A stretch of 64,000 nucleotides of DNA from Pseudomonadota bacterium (lineage in GTDB: Bacteria > Desulfobacterota > Binatia > Binatales > Binataceae): contig JAJPHZ010000018.1 of the NCBI GenBank assembly GCA_021325025.1, positions 98,979 to 162,978 of the forward strand, written 5' to 3'. Shown in pieces: positions 53,279 through 62,620 of this stretch. The notes beneath the pieces were generated by a model that worked only from the letters and a program-made list of their open reading frames with translations, had not been told where the DNA came from and did no database searches. The stretch's first letter is position 1; each line of letters opens with the position of its first letter. Position numbers and translations under genes: made by a program.

Positions 53279-55117
53279 CTATCTGCGCTCGCGATACTCG
53301 GCATCAACCACCCGCGCCCCGCCCGGCGCGCCCGCCTGAGCCTGGGCGCCGGCGGACGGCTGCGGACCGCCGGCGGTTTGCGCGTACAGCGACGCCCCCG
53401 CTTCCTGCAACGCCCGGCTCAACCCCTCGCTGCGGCTCGAGGCTGCCTCAGCGTCGCGTTTGACCACCGCCTCACGGGTCTGTTGCAGTTCAGTTTCCAG
53501 GCGGCCGCGCAGTTCGGCGCTGAGCTGCGTGCCGTGCTCAGCCAGCATCCGCTCCGCCTGATAACACAACGAATCAGCCGCGTTCAGCTTCTCGGCCGCT
53601 TCGCGCCGCTTGCGATCTTCCTCGGCGTGGCGCTCGGCCTCTTCGATCATTCGCTTCTTCTCCTCCTCGGAGAGGCGGGTCGAGCCGGTGATTCGGATCG
53701 ATTGCGACTTGCCGGTTGCCACGTCGCGAGCCGAGACGTTGAGGATGCCGTTGGAATCAATATCGAAGGTGACCTCGATTTTGGGCACCCCGCGCGGTGC
53801 AGGTGGCAGCCCATCGAGATTGAACTGGCCCAGCGTGGTGTTGTCCGCCGCCATCGGGCGCTCGCCCTGGAAGACGTGAATTGTGACGCTGGTCTGCATG
53901 TCGGCGGCGGTGGTGAAAATTTCGGTGCGCTTGACCGGAATTGGCGTGTTGCGCGCGATGAGCGGCGTGGCGACACCGCCCAGCGTCTCCACACCCAAGG
54001 TGAGCGGCGTCACATCGACCAACACGATCTGGCCCAGTTCGCCGCCCAGCACGCCGGCCTGAATGGCGGCGCCGCACGCCACGCATTCCATCGGGTCGAT
54101 GCCGCTTTCCGCCTTGCGCCCCAGCATCGTTTCGAAGAACGCGCGCACCGCCGGCATCCGCGTCGGGCCGCCCACCAGCACGATGCGGTCGACGTCGCGG
54201 GCCTGGATGCCGGCGTCGCGCAGCGCCTGTTCCACGGGTGCGCGGCAGCGCTCAATCACCGGCATGATGACCCGCTCCATTTCCGCGCGCGTCAGGTCAA
54301 GTTCCAGGTGCGCCGCCTGGCCGCCTACCACGGTCAGAAACGGCAGGCTGATATGGGTTGTGGTGGCGGTGGTGAGTTCGATTTTGGCCACTTCCGCCGC
54401 TTCCAACAGCCGCGCTGAGGCCTTGCGGTCGATGCGGATATCGGCGCCGGTTTGCGAACGGAAGCGATCGGCGAGGTACTCGAACAGGCGCTGATTCATG
54501 TCCGTACCGCCCAACTGGGTGTCGCCGCTGGTGGCCTTGACCTCGAACACGCCCTTGCCGAATTCCATGATCGTGACGTCCAGCGTGCCGCCGCCGAAGT
54601 CGACCACGGCGATCCGCAGTTCCTGGCCGAGCCGGTCAAGACCGTAAGCAAGCGCCGCCGCAGTGGGCTCGTTGACCAGGCGGGCGACCTCGATTCCCGC
54701 AATACGGCAGGCGTCCTTGGTGGCGCCGCGCTGGTTATCGTCGAAGTAGGCCGGCACCGTCACCACCGCCTGCGTGACGCTCTCACCCAAAAACGCTTCA
54801 GCGTCGCGCTTGATCTTCTGGAGCAGGAAGGCGGAGAGTTGTTCGGGAGAAAACTGGCGCCCGCGCAGTACGATCGTTTCGCGCCGCCCCATGCGGCGCT
54901 TGAACGCGGTGGCCGTGCCTTCGGGATTGGCCGCCGCTTGCCGGCGCGCCGGCTCGCCCACCAGGATTTGTCCGTCGGCGGTCACCGCAACGTAACTGGG
55001 AAAGGCTTTGCCGCCCAGGCTGACGCCTTCGGCACTGGGAATGATGACTGGGCGTCCGCCGCGTAAAACTGCCGCCGCCGAATTGGAAGTGCCAAGGTCG
55101 ATACCGATGATAGCCAT
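53279..55117 (-). CDS. dnaK: chaperone DnaK (Hsp70)
   Basis: A 612-residue Hsp70. The ATPase domain has [69 protein letters not shown] and [18 protein letters not shown]. The substrate domain starts near residue 370 ([27 protein letters not shown]). It ends [15 protein letters not shown] precedes ATG 55117. It ends in TAG 27 bases before the dnaJ start, in the same reading frame. No CIRCE repeat is visible upstream, and no grpE or hrcA is adjacent, so this may be a second dnaKJ locus of the genome. Confidence 0.97.
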   Translation of the reverse strand: MAIIGIDLGTSNSAAAVLRGGRPVIIPSAEGVSLGGKAFPSYVAVTADGQILVGEPARRQAAANPEGTATAFKRRMGRRETIVLRGRQFSPEQLSAFLLQKIKRDAEAFLGESVTQAVVTVPAYFDDNQRGATKDACRIAGIEVARLVNEPTAAALAYGLDRLGQELRIAVVDFGGGTLDVTIMEFGKGVFEVKATSGDTQLGGTDMNQRLFEYLADRFRSQTGADIRIDRKASARLLEAAEVAKIELTTATTTHISLPFLTVVGGQAAHLELDLTRAEMERVIMPVIERCRAPVEQALRDAGIQARDVDRIVLVGGPTRMPAVRAFFETMLGRKAESGIDPMECVACGAAIQAGVLGGELGQIVLVDVTPLTLGVETLGGVATPLIARNTPIPVKRTEIFTTAADMQTSVTIHVFQGERPMAADNTTLGQFNLDGLPPAPRGVPKIEVTFDIDSNGILNVSARDVATGKSQSIRITGSTRLSEEEKKRMIEEAERHAEEDRKRREAAEKLNAADSLCYQAERMLAEHGTQLSAELRGRLETELQQTREAVVKRDAEAASSRSEGLSRALQEAGASLYAQTAGGPQPSAGAQAQAGAPGGARVVDAEYRERR

Positions 55118-55263
55118 CCGTTGTCTCCTCTGGAGCCAAATGCCGACGGGTCGGTTATGCGTCCATCGGCGGCAGACACCGGCATTTCGCTCTTACACAG
55201 CGGTTGGGGAGCGAAAACTGTGCCAGTGAACCCGGGGATGGCGACCAGGCGCCTGGGTAGCGT

Positions 55264-56610
55264 CTAACTATGGTTTTCGGTCGCGGTTTTGCCGCGTGAA
55301 ATCGCGTCTTCGACCAGTTCGAAAATCGATCGCCCCGAACGCTGCTCGAAGCGATAGCGGACGCGAACGATGGGAACATCCAGATGCATGAAGCGATCGA
55401 GCCGTGCCGGACTGGCGTCGACGATCGCCTCAGCCGGAGAGCGCCGCAAAGTTTCCTCCAACTCGGCGCGCTGCTCCGCCGAATATCCCAGCGCGGGCAG
55501 CACGGCAGCCATGTGCGGATAGCGCGCGTACGCTTGCGCGATCGTGCCGATCGCGAACGGACGCGGATCGATGATTTGCGCGCCCGCGCCGCGCGCCGCG
55601 ATCGTGCCGGCGCCGTAAGGTGCGCCGCCATGAGTCAGCGAAGGCCCGTCCTCGACCACCACCACGCGCCGGCCCCCAATTGGCGTAGGGGAATCAAGTG
55701 TGATGGCCAAATCCGCTTCAATTACGGCGGCGGCGGGATTCAATGCGGCCGCGTTGCGGCGTATCAGCGCCACCGCCTCAGGCGCGGCGCCCGACACTTT
55801 GTTGATCACGACTATGTTGGCGGCGCGCAGGTTGGTTTCGCCCGGGTAGTAGGTTGTCTCGTGGCCGGGGCGCAGCGCGTCGAGCACGACAATCATCAAA
55901 TCGGGCCGGATGAACGGATAATCATTGTTCCCGCCGTCCCACAGAATCGCGTGGGCATGCTGTTGCGCTTGCGCGAGCACCGCGCGGTAATCGATGCCGG
56001 CAAACACGGCAAGGCCGGCTTCGATGTAGGGTTCGTACTCCTCGCGCTCTTCGATCGTGCACTGATAGCGATCGAGGTCAGTTTCGGCCGCAATCTGCAT
56101 CACGATGTTTTTGCGCAGGTCTCCATAAGGCATCGGATGGCGGATTACGGCGACGCGCCGTCCCCTGGCGGTCAGCTCGCGCGCCAGCGCCTGGGTGAGT
56201 GGACTTTTGCCGGCGCCGGTGCGCGCGGCAGTCACGGCGATTACGAAAAGGCGGCTTTCAAGCTGCGTCAGGCGCGGACCGAGCATCGCGAAGCCGGCGC
56301 CACACGCCTGCGCCAAGCTGGCCTTGTGCATGACTTCCTCGTGCGCCAGGTCACTGTAGGCGAGGAAGACGAAGTCAGCGTCAAAACGCGCGATCAGGGC
56401 GGCGAGTTGGTCTTCGGGAAAAATCGGGATGTCGGCATCATAGATCGGCCCGGCCAGTTCACGGGGAAAGGTGCGCCGCTCGATGAACGGGATCTGGGCG
56501 GCGGTGATCGCTACGACGTGAAACTCCGGATGGTTGCGGAAGAAGGTTTGAATATCGTGAAAATCGCGCCCGCCGGCGCCCATCACGATACAGCGAAGCG
56601 GTGCGGACAT
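55264..56610 (-). CDS. COG2403-type GTPase (cyclic 2,3-diphosphoglycerate synthetase-like)
   Basis: A 448-residue protein. Its first ~130 residues are Rossmann-like (IVMGAGGRDFHDIQTFFRNHPEFHVVAITAAQIP), followed by a P-loop ATVTAARTGAGKS-like motif (VTAARTGAGKSPLTQALAREL) at about residue 135, then DGGNNDYPFIRPDLMIVVLDALRPGHE and VVINKVSGA. It matches the family of archaeal cyclic 2,3-diphosphoglycerate synthetases and predicted GTPases; the bacterial members are uncharacterised. The N-terminal and central motifs are clear, the substrate is not. Start ATG 56610 or GTG 56619. It stands about 145 bases upstream of dnaK on the same strand. Confidence 0.85.
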   Translation of the reverse strand: MSAPLRCIVMGAGGRDFHDIQTFFRNHPEFHVVAITAAQIPFIERRTFPRELAGPIYDADIPIFPEDQLAALIARFDADFVFLAYSDLAHEEVMHKASLAQACGAGFAMLGPRLTQLESRLFVIAVTAARTGAGKSPLTQALARELTARGRRVAVIRHPMPYGDLRKNIVMQIAAETDLDRYQCTIEEREEYEPYIEAGLAVFAGIDYRAVLAQAQQHAHAILWDGGNNDYPFIRPDLMIVVLDALRPGHETTYYPGETNLRAANIVVINKVSGAAPEAVALIRRNAAALNPAAAVIEADLAITLDSPTPIGGRRVVVVEDGPSLTHGGAPYGAGTIAARGAGAQIIDPRPFAIGTIAQAYARYPHMAAVLPALGYSAEQRAELEETLRRSPAEAIVDASPARLDRFMHLDVPIVRVRYRFEQRSGRSIFELVEDAISRGKTATENHS

Positions 56611-57121
56611 AACGGTCACTGCAAGCGCTTATTTTACAATCTCAGGGCAATCCGCTCACACCATCGCCCAGGCATCTGCGGCCTGCGCGGCCGTTGAGCG
56701 ATTGCCCAACTACGTACATAAAGAACTAACGTATATATGGTTAACGTAGTGGCTATCAACCGCCCGAAGTCGTGGCCCTGATCCAGCAGCAGAGCGGTGA
56801 CCGCCGGCAGCAAGACCGCGGTGGTGGGCGTTGGCGGTAAGGCGCGCCTGCTGAGCAGGATCGGGCTTGAAATCGGCCGGAGCAACCAAACCGGCCCGCA
56901 GTTCGCGTCAAACTGCGATAGGGAAGGCGGACGCGAAAGTCCAGGTGCGTAAAGCTTCTTGATCATCGGCGATTCCAGGATGGTGGAACCAAATTGTCCC
57001 CAGCTCCGCTCAAACCGATCGCTGGGGCCGGGATGCGCGGGGCGCGCGCGATGGGCTAGACTCGCGGCGAGGGTGCGGGCCGCGCGAGTTTCGGCGGCCA
57101 TTTTGAACAAGGCGGTCAAGT
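56611..57121. other. ~500-base spacer without a supported gene
   Basis: A minus-strand frame of 161 codons (56634-57119) is open, but the composition and lack of family-like motifs suggest chance. An AT-rich inverted repeat at 56709-56750 stands out from the GC-rich surroundings. Promoters for the divergent COG2403-like gene and the SDR gene presumably lie here. Confidence 0.45.
56709..56750. repeat. AT-rich inverted repeat
   Basis: ACTACGT at 56709-56715 and its exact complement ACGTAGT at 56744-56750, with an inner TAAC/GTTA pair, enclosing the AT-rich GTATATATG. This could be an operator or a small hairpin for either divergent gene. Confidence 0.5.
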
Positions 57122-57886
57122 ATGGATGTCAACAACCCATTTAGCGTTGCAGGCAAGGTCACGATCGTAACCGGCGGTGCTACCGGGATCGGCGCTTCGA
57201 TTGCGCGCGAATTCGCGCTGCGCGGCGCTTCGGTGCTGATCGCCAGCCGCAAGGAGGCCAATCTGATCAGGATGCGCGACCAGATCCGGGCGGCCGGCGG
57301 CCAGTGTGAGATGACGGTGTGCGACGTGCGCGAACCGGCGGCGTGCGAGGCGATGGTGGCGGAGGCGGTGCGGCATTTCGGCCGCCTGGACGTGCTGATC
57401 AACAACGCCGGCGCCGGCTTTCCGACTTCCACCGCGAAGCTGTCGGCCAACGGGTGGCATACCATCGTCGGCATCAACCTCGATGGCACTTTTTTCTGCT
57501 CCAAGGCGGCCGCGGCGCAGTTTATCGCGCAGGGCGGCGGCGGATGCATCATCAACGTGTCTTCGGAATCGGCGCTTGAGGGATGGTCGGAGATGCCGCA
57601 TTATGCGGCGGCCAAGGCGGGCGTCATCAACCTGACGCTCTCGCACGCCTCCGAATGGGGCCCTAAGGGCATTCGGGTCAACTGCGTCATCCCGGGCAAG
57701 ATCGTGACCGAGCAGGAAAATCCGCTGTGGCTGGACCCGCGGGCGACGCGCCACATCGCGCTGCGGCGCTTCGGGCAGGTCAGCGAGATCGCGTTTCCCT
57801 GTATCTTCCTGGCCTCCGAAGCGGCCTCATTCATCAATGGGGCGACGCTGGCGATCACCGGCGGTAAGAACAACGGCTTTGCCTGA
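57122..57886 (+). CDS. short-chain dehydrogenase/reductase
   Basis: A 254-residue classical SDR. The cofactor motif is TGGATGIGASIA, NNAG follows (NNAGAG), and the catalytic Ser-Tyr-Lys is in NVSSESALEGWSEMPHYAAAK; the C-terminal LTLSHASEWGPKGIRVNCVIPGK and GGKNNGFA are typical. The likely function is an NAD(P)-dependent alcohol/ketone conversion in acyl or steroid-like metabolism, as suggested by nearby acyl-CoA genes, but this is inference. It starts at ATG 57122. The DUF3300 gene follows about 96 bases on. Confidence 0.93.
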   Translation: MDVNNPFSVAGKVTIVTGGATGIGASIAREFALRGASVLIASRKEANLIRMRDQIRAAGGQCEMTVCDVREPAACEAMVAEAVRHFGRLDVLINNAGAGFPTSTAKLSANGWHTIVGINLDGTFFCSKAAAAQFIAQGGGGCIINVSSESALEGWSEMPHYAAAKAGVINLTLSHASEWGPKGIRVNCVIPGKIVTEQENPLWLDPRATRHIALRRFGQVSEIAFPCIFLASEAASFINGATLAITGGKNNGFA

Positions 57887-57982
57887 TTTTTGTCATCGGC
57901 TTGGTCTGTGCTCTTCGATTTGGCAAATTGTGCGCCAATAGGTATGATTGCGCGCCGACACGCAGTCATTGGAGAAGCGCAG

Positions 57983-59128
57983 GTGACCGCCACAAAGCCA
58001 AATCTCGCGCGCTTGCCGCGCACCATTATGCTTGTCCTGCTCGCGGCGAGCGTAGCGTCCGTTTCCCGGGCGCAGGAGGGACCCGCAGCCGCGGCGCGCC
58101 CAACCGAAGCCCAGCTTGAACAACTGGTCGCACCGCTTGCGCTGTACCCCGACACGCTGGTCGCGCAGATCCTGGCGGCGTCTCAATTCCCCACACAAAT
58201 TGTGGAAGCCGACCGCTTCGTGCAGCAAAACAGCTCCAGCATGACGCCCGATCAGCTCTCCTCCGCCGCCGCCAAACAGAACTGGGACCCCAGCATCATG
58301 GCGCTGGTGCGCTTTCCCTCGGTGCTGCACAACATGGATCAGAATCTGTCGTGGACCTCGGCTTTGGGCGAGGCTTACTACAACGATTCAAAAGGCGTCA
58401 TGCACGCCATCCAGGTGATGCGCAATCGCGCCTACCAGGCGGGCACGCTCAAGACCACGCCGCAGCAGACCGTCACTGTGCAAAGCAGCGAGGGCGGCAC
58501 TCAGACCATTATCATCCAGCCCTCCAATCCGCAGGTCGTGTACGTGCCGACCTACAATCCGACGCTGGTTTACGGCGCGCCGGCGCAGGTCTATCCGGGT
58601 TACACCTCGACCGACATGATGGCCAGTGCGCTGCTGGGCTTCGGTGCCGGAGTGGCGGTGGGAGCACTGGCCGGCAGCGCCTGGGGATGCAGTTGGGGCG
58701 GCGGCAGCGTCACCTATAACAACAACGTGTGGGTCGCCCACAACAACGTCTGGGGTCCGAACCGATGGGGCCCGTACAATCCCTATCATCCATGGAACCC
58801 CTACAATCCCTATCACCCCTACAATCCGTATCACCCCGATAACCCCTACCATCCCTACCAGCCGTACCATCCTTACAATCATCCGCAGTACGGCAATCAA
58901 CCCTACAATCGCGGTTATCATCCGACTGCGCAGGGATGGGACGACCGCGGGCTGAACAATTTCCGCGGCTGGGATAATCGCGCCTCCAACGGCCTGGACA
59001 ATCGCGGCGCATTCGGCGACTTCGGTCGCGCCGGCGACAGCCGGATGGCGAGCGACCGCGGCTTCAACAGCCTGGGCGGATTTGGCGGCCACGGCTTCGG
59101 CGGATTTCGCGGCGGCGGGCGGCGCTGA
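57983..59128 (+). CDS. DUF3300 exported protein with NPYHP repeats
   Basis: A 381-residue secreted protein. GTG 57983 has GGAG eight bases upstream and gives a signal peptide (LPRTIMLVLLAASVASVSRAQ). The DUF3300 domain (about 35-200) includes LEQLVAPLALYPDTLVAQILAASQFPTQIVEADRF and QPSNPQVVYVPTYNP. A glycine-rich hydrophobic stretch (LLGFGAGVAVGALAG) may be membrane-spanning. It is followed by about nine pentad-like NPYHP/NPYNP units and a Gly/Arg-rich tail. The repeat is rich in His and Tyr and could bind metal. The frame open from 57890 lacks an export signal, so is not used. The DUF2950 partner gene follows. Confidence 0.9.
   Translation: MTATKPNLARLPRTIMLVLLAASVASVSRAQEGPAAAARPTEAQLEQLVAPLALYPDTLVAQILAASQFPTQIVEADRFVQQNSSSMTPDQLSSAAAKQNWDPSIMALVRFPSVLHNMDQNLSWTSALGEAYYNDSKGVMHAIQVMRNRAYQAGTLKTTPQQTVTVQSSEGGTQTIIIQPSNPQVVYVPTYNPTLVYGAPAQVYPGYTSTDMMASALLGFGAGVAVGALAGSAWGCSWGGGSVTYNNNVWVAHNNVWGPNRWGPYNPYHPWNPYNPYHPYNPYHPDNPYHPYQPYHPYNHPQYGNQPYNRGYHPTAQGWDDRGLNNFRGWDNRASNGLDNRGAFGDFGRAGDSRMASDRGFNSLGGFGGHGFGGFRGGGRR
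58773..58887 (+). repeat. coding tandem NPYHP/NPYNP pentapeptide repeat
   Basis: A run of 15-base units encoding NPYHP-like pentapeptides (NPYHPW, NPYNP, NPYHPY, NPYHPD, NPYHPY, QPYHPY) within the DUF3300 gene. Units differ by substitutions, so the array is old, not freshly slipped. Confidence 0.75.
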
Positions 59129-59196
59129 ACCAGGCTGCAACCGTCTTACACGCTTGGTCGACAAGTTCAGGATTGATGCGAACCGCAGGCAGAGCA

Positions 59197-60126
59197 ATGA
59201 AAGAGACTTCCGGCTTCACCATCACGGTGATTGCGATCGTGGCATTGACAGCGGCCATCGCGCCGCGGGTTGGGGCGCAAAGCGCCGGACAGCAGACCTT
59301 CAGGACCCCGCGGGACGCCGCCGCGGCGCTGTTTGCGGCGGCTAAAAATCACGACAAGGCGATGGCGATCAAAGTTCTGGGCGCCAACTCCGAAGACCTG
59401 TTCAACACCGGCGACCCTGAATTTGACGCCAGGCAGCATCAGTTGTTCGTCGACAAGTATCAGCAGATGCATCGGCTGGTCACCGTCGCCAAACGCACCG
59501 ACATCCTGTACGTGGGCGCCGAGAACTGGCCTCTGCCCGTTCCCATTAAGAAGGGCAAGTCGGGATGGTACTTCGATTCGGAGGCCGCGCGTGCCGAAAT
59601 CCTGGCCCGGCGCATCGGCGCCGACGAACTGAGCGCGATCAACGTCTGCCTGGCGATTGTGCAGGCGCAAAACGAATACAAGGCCCAGCTCCACGACGGC
59701 GCCACCGTTCATCAGTATGCGCAGCGCCTCGCCAGTACCGATAGCAGGCACGACGGCCTTTACTGGAAAGAGGAAGGCTCGCAGCCAAAAAGCCCCCTGG
59801 GTCCGCGCCTGGCCCTCGCTTCATATCATGGCGGCGAGTCCGCGCCGGCCCGATCGGTTCCCTATCACGGCTATTTCTTCAAGACGCTGACGGCGCAGGG
59901 CAAGGACGCGCCGGGCGGTGCGATGAGCTACCTGGTTGACGGCAAGCTGACCAGGGGCTTCGCGGTGCTCGCCTATCCCGCGCGCTACCGCGTCTCGGGC
60001 GTGATGACCTTTATCGTCAATCAGGACGGGGTCGTCTATCAAAAGGATCTCGGCCCGGATACAGAGAAGATTGCGCCCGCGATAGCCGAGTACAACCCTG
60101 ATAAATCCTGGAAGCCTGCGAACTGA
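59197..60126 (+). CDS. DUF2950 exported protein
   Basis: A 309-residue protein with a signal peptide (FTITVIAIVALTAAIAPRVGAQ). Family features: FRTPRDAAAALFAAAKNHD near the start, WPLPVPIKKGKSGWYFDSEAARAEILARRIGADELSAINVCLAIVQAQNEY in the middle, and PYHGYFFKTLTAQGKDAPGGAMSYLVDGKLTRGFAVLAYPARYRVSGVMTFIVNQDGVVYQKDLG. No activity is known. ATG 59197 is chosen; ATG 59176 is a close alternative. DUF3300-DUF2950 gene pairs recur widely, supporting a common envelope role. Confidence 0.9.
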   Translation: MKETSGFTITVIAIVALTAAIAPRVGAQSAGQQTFRTPRDAAAALFAAAKNHDKAMAIKVLGANSEDLFNTGDPEFDARQHQLFVDKYQQMHRLVTVAKRTDILYVGAENWPLPVPIKKGKSGWYFDSEAARAEILARRIGADELSAINVCLAIVQAQNEYKAQLHDGATVHQYAQRLASTDSRHDGLYWKEEGSQPKSPLGPRLALASYHGGESAPARSVPYHGYFFKTLTAQGKDAPGGAMSYLVDGKLTRGFAVLAYPARYRVSGVMTFIVNQDGVVYQKDLGPDTEKIAPAIAEYNPDKSWKPAN

Positions 60127-60223
60127 GTTCCTGGCCGCAGCACCGGCCCCGGTGCCGGGTGCGATGCTTCGCTTTAGGCCTTGGCTTTTGCCCGCGACCC
60201 TTCGATCGCGCTAACTTCGCACC

Positions 60224-61411
60224 ATGGACTTCAAGTTCAGCGCAGAGGACGAAGCCTTTCGCCAGGAATTCCGCAAGTGGCTGGAGGCCAACTTGCCGCG
60301 CGACTGGCGCGATGAAGGCGAGGAGCGCGACGCCGATTCGCGCTCGGAATTCGAGCGCCGCCGCGCCTGGCATCGCAAGCTGTACGAGGGCGGCTGGATG
60401 TGCATCCACTGGCCCAGGGAGTATGGCGGGCGTGGCGCCACGCTGCTACAGCAGCTCATCTATACGCAGGAACTGGAGCGGGCCAAGGCGCCGCCGACCG
60501 TCAATTTCCAGGGTATCGCGCGGGTCGGCCCCACCCTGATGCAATGGGGCACGCCCGAACAGAAGATGCGCTACATCCCCAAAATTCCGCCCGCCGATGA
60601 AATCTGGTGCCAGGGACTATCGGAGCCCAACCACGGCTCCGATCTCGCCGCGGTCGACACGCGGGCAGTTGATGAAGGCGACCATTTCATCGTCAACGGT
60701 TCCAAGATTTGGACCTCCAACGCGCACGTCGCCGACTTCAGCACTTTGCTGTGCCGCACCGATCCCGACGCCCCCAAGCATCGCGGCCTCAGCTACCTGC
60801 TGGTCGATATGAAAAGCCCCGGCGTTACAGTTCGCCCTTTGGTTCAGATCACGGGCGAGAGGGGCTTCAACCAGGTCTTTTTCGACGATGTCAAAGTGCC
60901 CAAGGACAACCTGGTGGGGCACAAGAATCAGGGCTGGCTGGTGGCGATGACCAACATGATGTACGAGCGGACCATTCACGGCGGCCGCACCGACATGATG
61001 GTCGAGGTCAGGCAGCTTCAAGAATTGGCGCGCCAGGTGGAGCGCAACGGCCGTCCGGCGTGGGAGGACGACTACGTCCGCCAATGCATCGGTGCGTTCG
61101 CGTGCGAGGCCGAGGCGCTGAAGTACACCAGCTACCGTCAGCTCACGCGTCAGCTCAAAGGACTGCCGCCCGGCCCGGAAGGCTCGGTGATGAAGCTGGG
61201 CATCAGCGATTTGAACCTGCGCATCCAGAAGTTTGCGATGGAACTGCTGGGGCCGTACAGCCAGTTCGAATACCTGAGCCCGGGCGCCATCGATCGCGGC
61301 AAATGGCTGCACCGGATGCTGGCGGCGCGCCGCGGCACAATCGCCGCGGGTACCAACGAGATCCAGCACAACATCATCGGCGAACGCGTGCTGGGACTGC
61401 CCAAGGGCTGA
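60224..61411 (+). CDS. acyl-CoA dehydrogenase
   Basis: A 395-residue FAD flavoprotein that introduces a 2,3-double bond into acyl-CoA thioesters. Domains: N-terminal alpha (FSAEDEAFRQEFRKWLEANLP), the beta domain with WCQGLSEPNHGSDLAAVDTRAVDEGDHFIVNGSKIWTSNAHVADF, and C-terminal helices with RRGTIAAGTNEIQHNIIGERVLGLP. The usual catalytic-Glu position is not certain by eye. The position near a thiolase/DUF35 pair points to degradation of branched or steroid-like acids. Start ATG 60224. Transcribed alone, convergent with the coiled-coil gene. Confidence 0.95.
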   Translation: MDFKFSAEDEAFRQEFRKWLEANLPRDWRDEGEERDADSRSEFERRRAWHRKLYEGGWMCIHWPREYGGRGATLLQQLIYTQELERAKAPPTVNFQGIARVGPTLMQWGTPEQKMRYIPKIPPADEIWCQGLSEPNHGSDLAAVDTRAVDEGDHFIVNGSKIWTSNAHVADFSTLLCRTDPDAPKHRGLSYLLVDMKSPGVTVRPLVQITGERGFNQVFFDDVKVPKDNLVGHKNQGWLVAMTNMMYERTIHGGRTDMMVEVRQLQELARQVERNGRPAWEDDYVRQCIGAFACEAEALKYTSYRQLTRQLKGLPPGPEGSVMKLGISDLNLRIQKFAMELLGPYSQFEYLSPGAIDRGKWLHRMLAARRGTIAAGTNEIQHNIIGERVLGLPKG

Positions 61412-61417
61412 CCGTGA

Positions 61418-61816
61418 TTACGGCTCCAGCGGACCGCGATACTGCGAGCCGAGCTGGCGATCCAGTTCGGGCAGCGCCGCATACAGGCGCTCGGCTTCTT
61501 CCAGCTTGCGCTTGAGTTCGCTGAATGCTGCGACGTATTCGCCGATACGTGCGAACTCCTTGCGCGTGATGATCTGCTTGGGCGGTGGAGTCGCGGGCTG
61601 CGCCCAAGGCGGCCCGGCGGGCGGCGGGTTGACTGCCAGCGTATCGGGTCCGGCGACCTCAATGCAGTCGCGCCGGGTGTTCAGCGCCGCCGGCATCTCG
61701 CCCTTGAGGCTTGCCACCAGCGCGTTGAACTTCTGCTCGGCCTCCTTATAGGCCTTGCGCGCCGCCAGGTAATCGGCGTGCAGTTGGTCCAGTGATTGAT
61801 TCGCTGCGGTCTCCAT
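61418..61816 (-). CDS. coiled-coil hypothetical protein
   Basis: A 132-residue protein with two helical regions (DQLHADYLAARKAYKEAEQKFNALVASLKG near residues 9-38; ITRKEFARIGEYVAAFSELKRKLEEAERLYAALPELD near 82-118) flanking a Pro-rich middle (NPPPAGPPWAQPATPPP). I do not recognise a family. The heptad-like pattern suggests a soluble coiled-coil. A GAGAGACG-type site precedes ATG 61816. It converges on the acyl-CoA dehydrogenase gene, 6 bases apart. Codon composition matches its neighbours, so a real gene is likely. Confidence 0.6.
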   Translation of the reverse strand: METAANQSLDQLHADYLAARKAYKEAEQKFNALVASLKGEMPAALNTRRDCIEVAGPDTLAVNPPPAGPPWAQPATPPPKQIITRKEFARIGEYVAAFSELKRKLEEAERLYAALPELDRQLGSQYRGPLEP

Positions 61817-62153
61817 CGTGGCCGTCTCTCACTCCATGCATCCTTGCGGATTTCGCCGGAAATCGGCGGCTTCGATTCAAGCATAGGCCGTGCCCGGCAA
61901 GAGCCGCAACATTGCGAAGCCCTCTGTAGCCAAAGGCGACAGGCGCTGCGCCGGTTGCGGTGACAGATGTATCGCCGGGGCGCAGAAGTCAGGCGCCTGC
62001 GCCGCCCTAGTCCTCAGCCGATCCGCCAAAGCCGTGCGGCATCATCACGCACCATCCTGCGCCTTCATCCGCGGGGCATCGATCGTGGGCGGAGATGATT
62101 TTGAAGTCGCTGATGGGAAGCCCCCGATCCCTACGCACCGTTTCGATCGCGCG
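61817..62153. other. 337-base spacer, nothing recognised
   Basis: Between the coiled-coil gene and the DUF35 gene, both reading leftward. No ORF with family features, RNA gene or clear hairpin was seen. It may be the upstream region of the coiled-coil gene. Confidence 0.5.
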
Positions 62154-62609
62154 TCAAGCCGCCCCGGCCAGCCGCCATTGAACCAACGTAAAGCCCTTGT
62201 CGGGATGGTCTTCGAAGACCGCTTCAACCTCGGCGTCGAAGGGGAAATCCTGCATCGGGTCGCCCAGCAGATTGCCCACCATCCGGACATTGCCGGCGTC
62301 GGGCAGTTCGATCACCGCCACGATATAGGGGCATGCGCTTTTGAGCGCCGGATGCACCGGGTTCCAGATGCGAATCCAGCTATAGAGACGTCCGCGTCCG
62401 GAGACCTTGTGCCAGGAAAGGTCGGTGGACTGGCATTTGTGGCAAATCAACTCGGGGGCGAACTGAAACATATGACACTGGTTGCAGCGCTGCACCGTCA
62501 GTTCATGGCGCGCCAGTCCCTCGTAAAAGCCCTTGTCCACCCCGTCGGGCGACGGCACCGGCACGGCCAGCCCCGGCGGCAGATACGACTTGGTAGTGCT
62601 TTCAGCCAT
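62154..62609 (-). CDS. DUF35 zinc-ribbon OB-fold protein, partner of the thiolase-like protein
   Basis: A 151-residue protein. An N-terminal helix is followed by a rubredoxin-like zinc ribbon (RCNQCHMFQFAPELICHKC, two CxxC pairs) and an OB-fold (GRGRLYSWIRIWNPVHPALKSACPYIVAVIELPD). DUF35 proteins bind CoA thioesters and form complexes with thiolase-like partners, for example Ltp2 in steroid side-chain cleavage. I start at ATG 62609, 7 bases after GGAG. The thiolase-like gene ends 11 bases upstream, so both are translated from one mRNA. Confidence 0.92.
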   Translation of the reverse strand: MAESTTKSYLPPGLAVPVPSPDGVDKGFYEGLARHELTVQRCNQCHMFQFAPELICHKCQSTDLSWHKVSGRGRLYSWIRIWNPVHPALKSACPYIVAVIELPDAGNVRMVGNLLGDPMQDFPFDAEVEAVFEDHPDKGFTLVQWRLAGAA

Positions 62610-62620
62610 CTGACTTCTCC

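Noticed and set aside
52427..54418. A 663-codon plus-strand frame across dnaJ and dnaK
   Set aside because: Antisense shadow of two certain chaperone genes; low-complexity translation.
55118..55263. CIRCE element upstream of dnaK
   Set aside because: No TTAGCACTC/GAGTGCTAA pair seen.
56634..57119. 161-codon minus-strand ORF in the spacer before the SDR gene
   Set aside because: No motif, no ribosome site and odd composition; treated as a chance frame.
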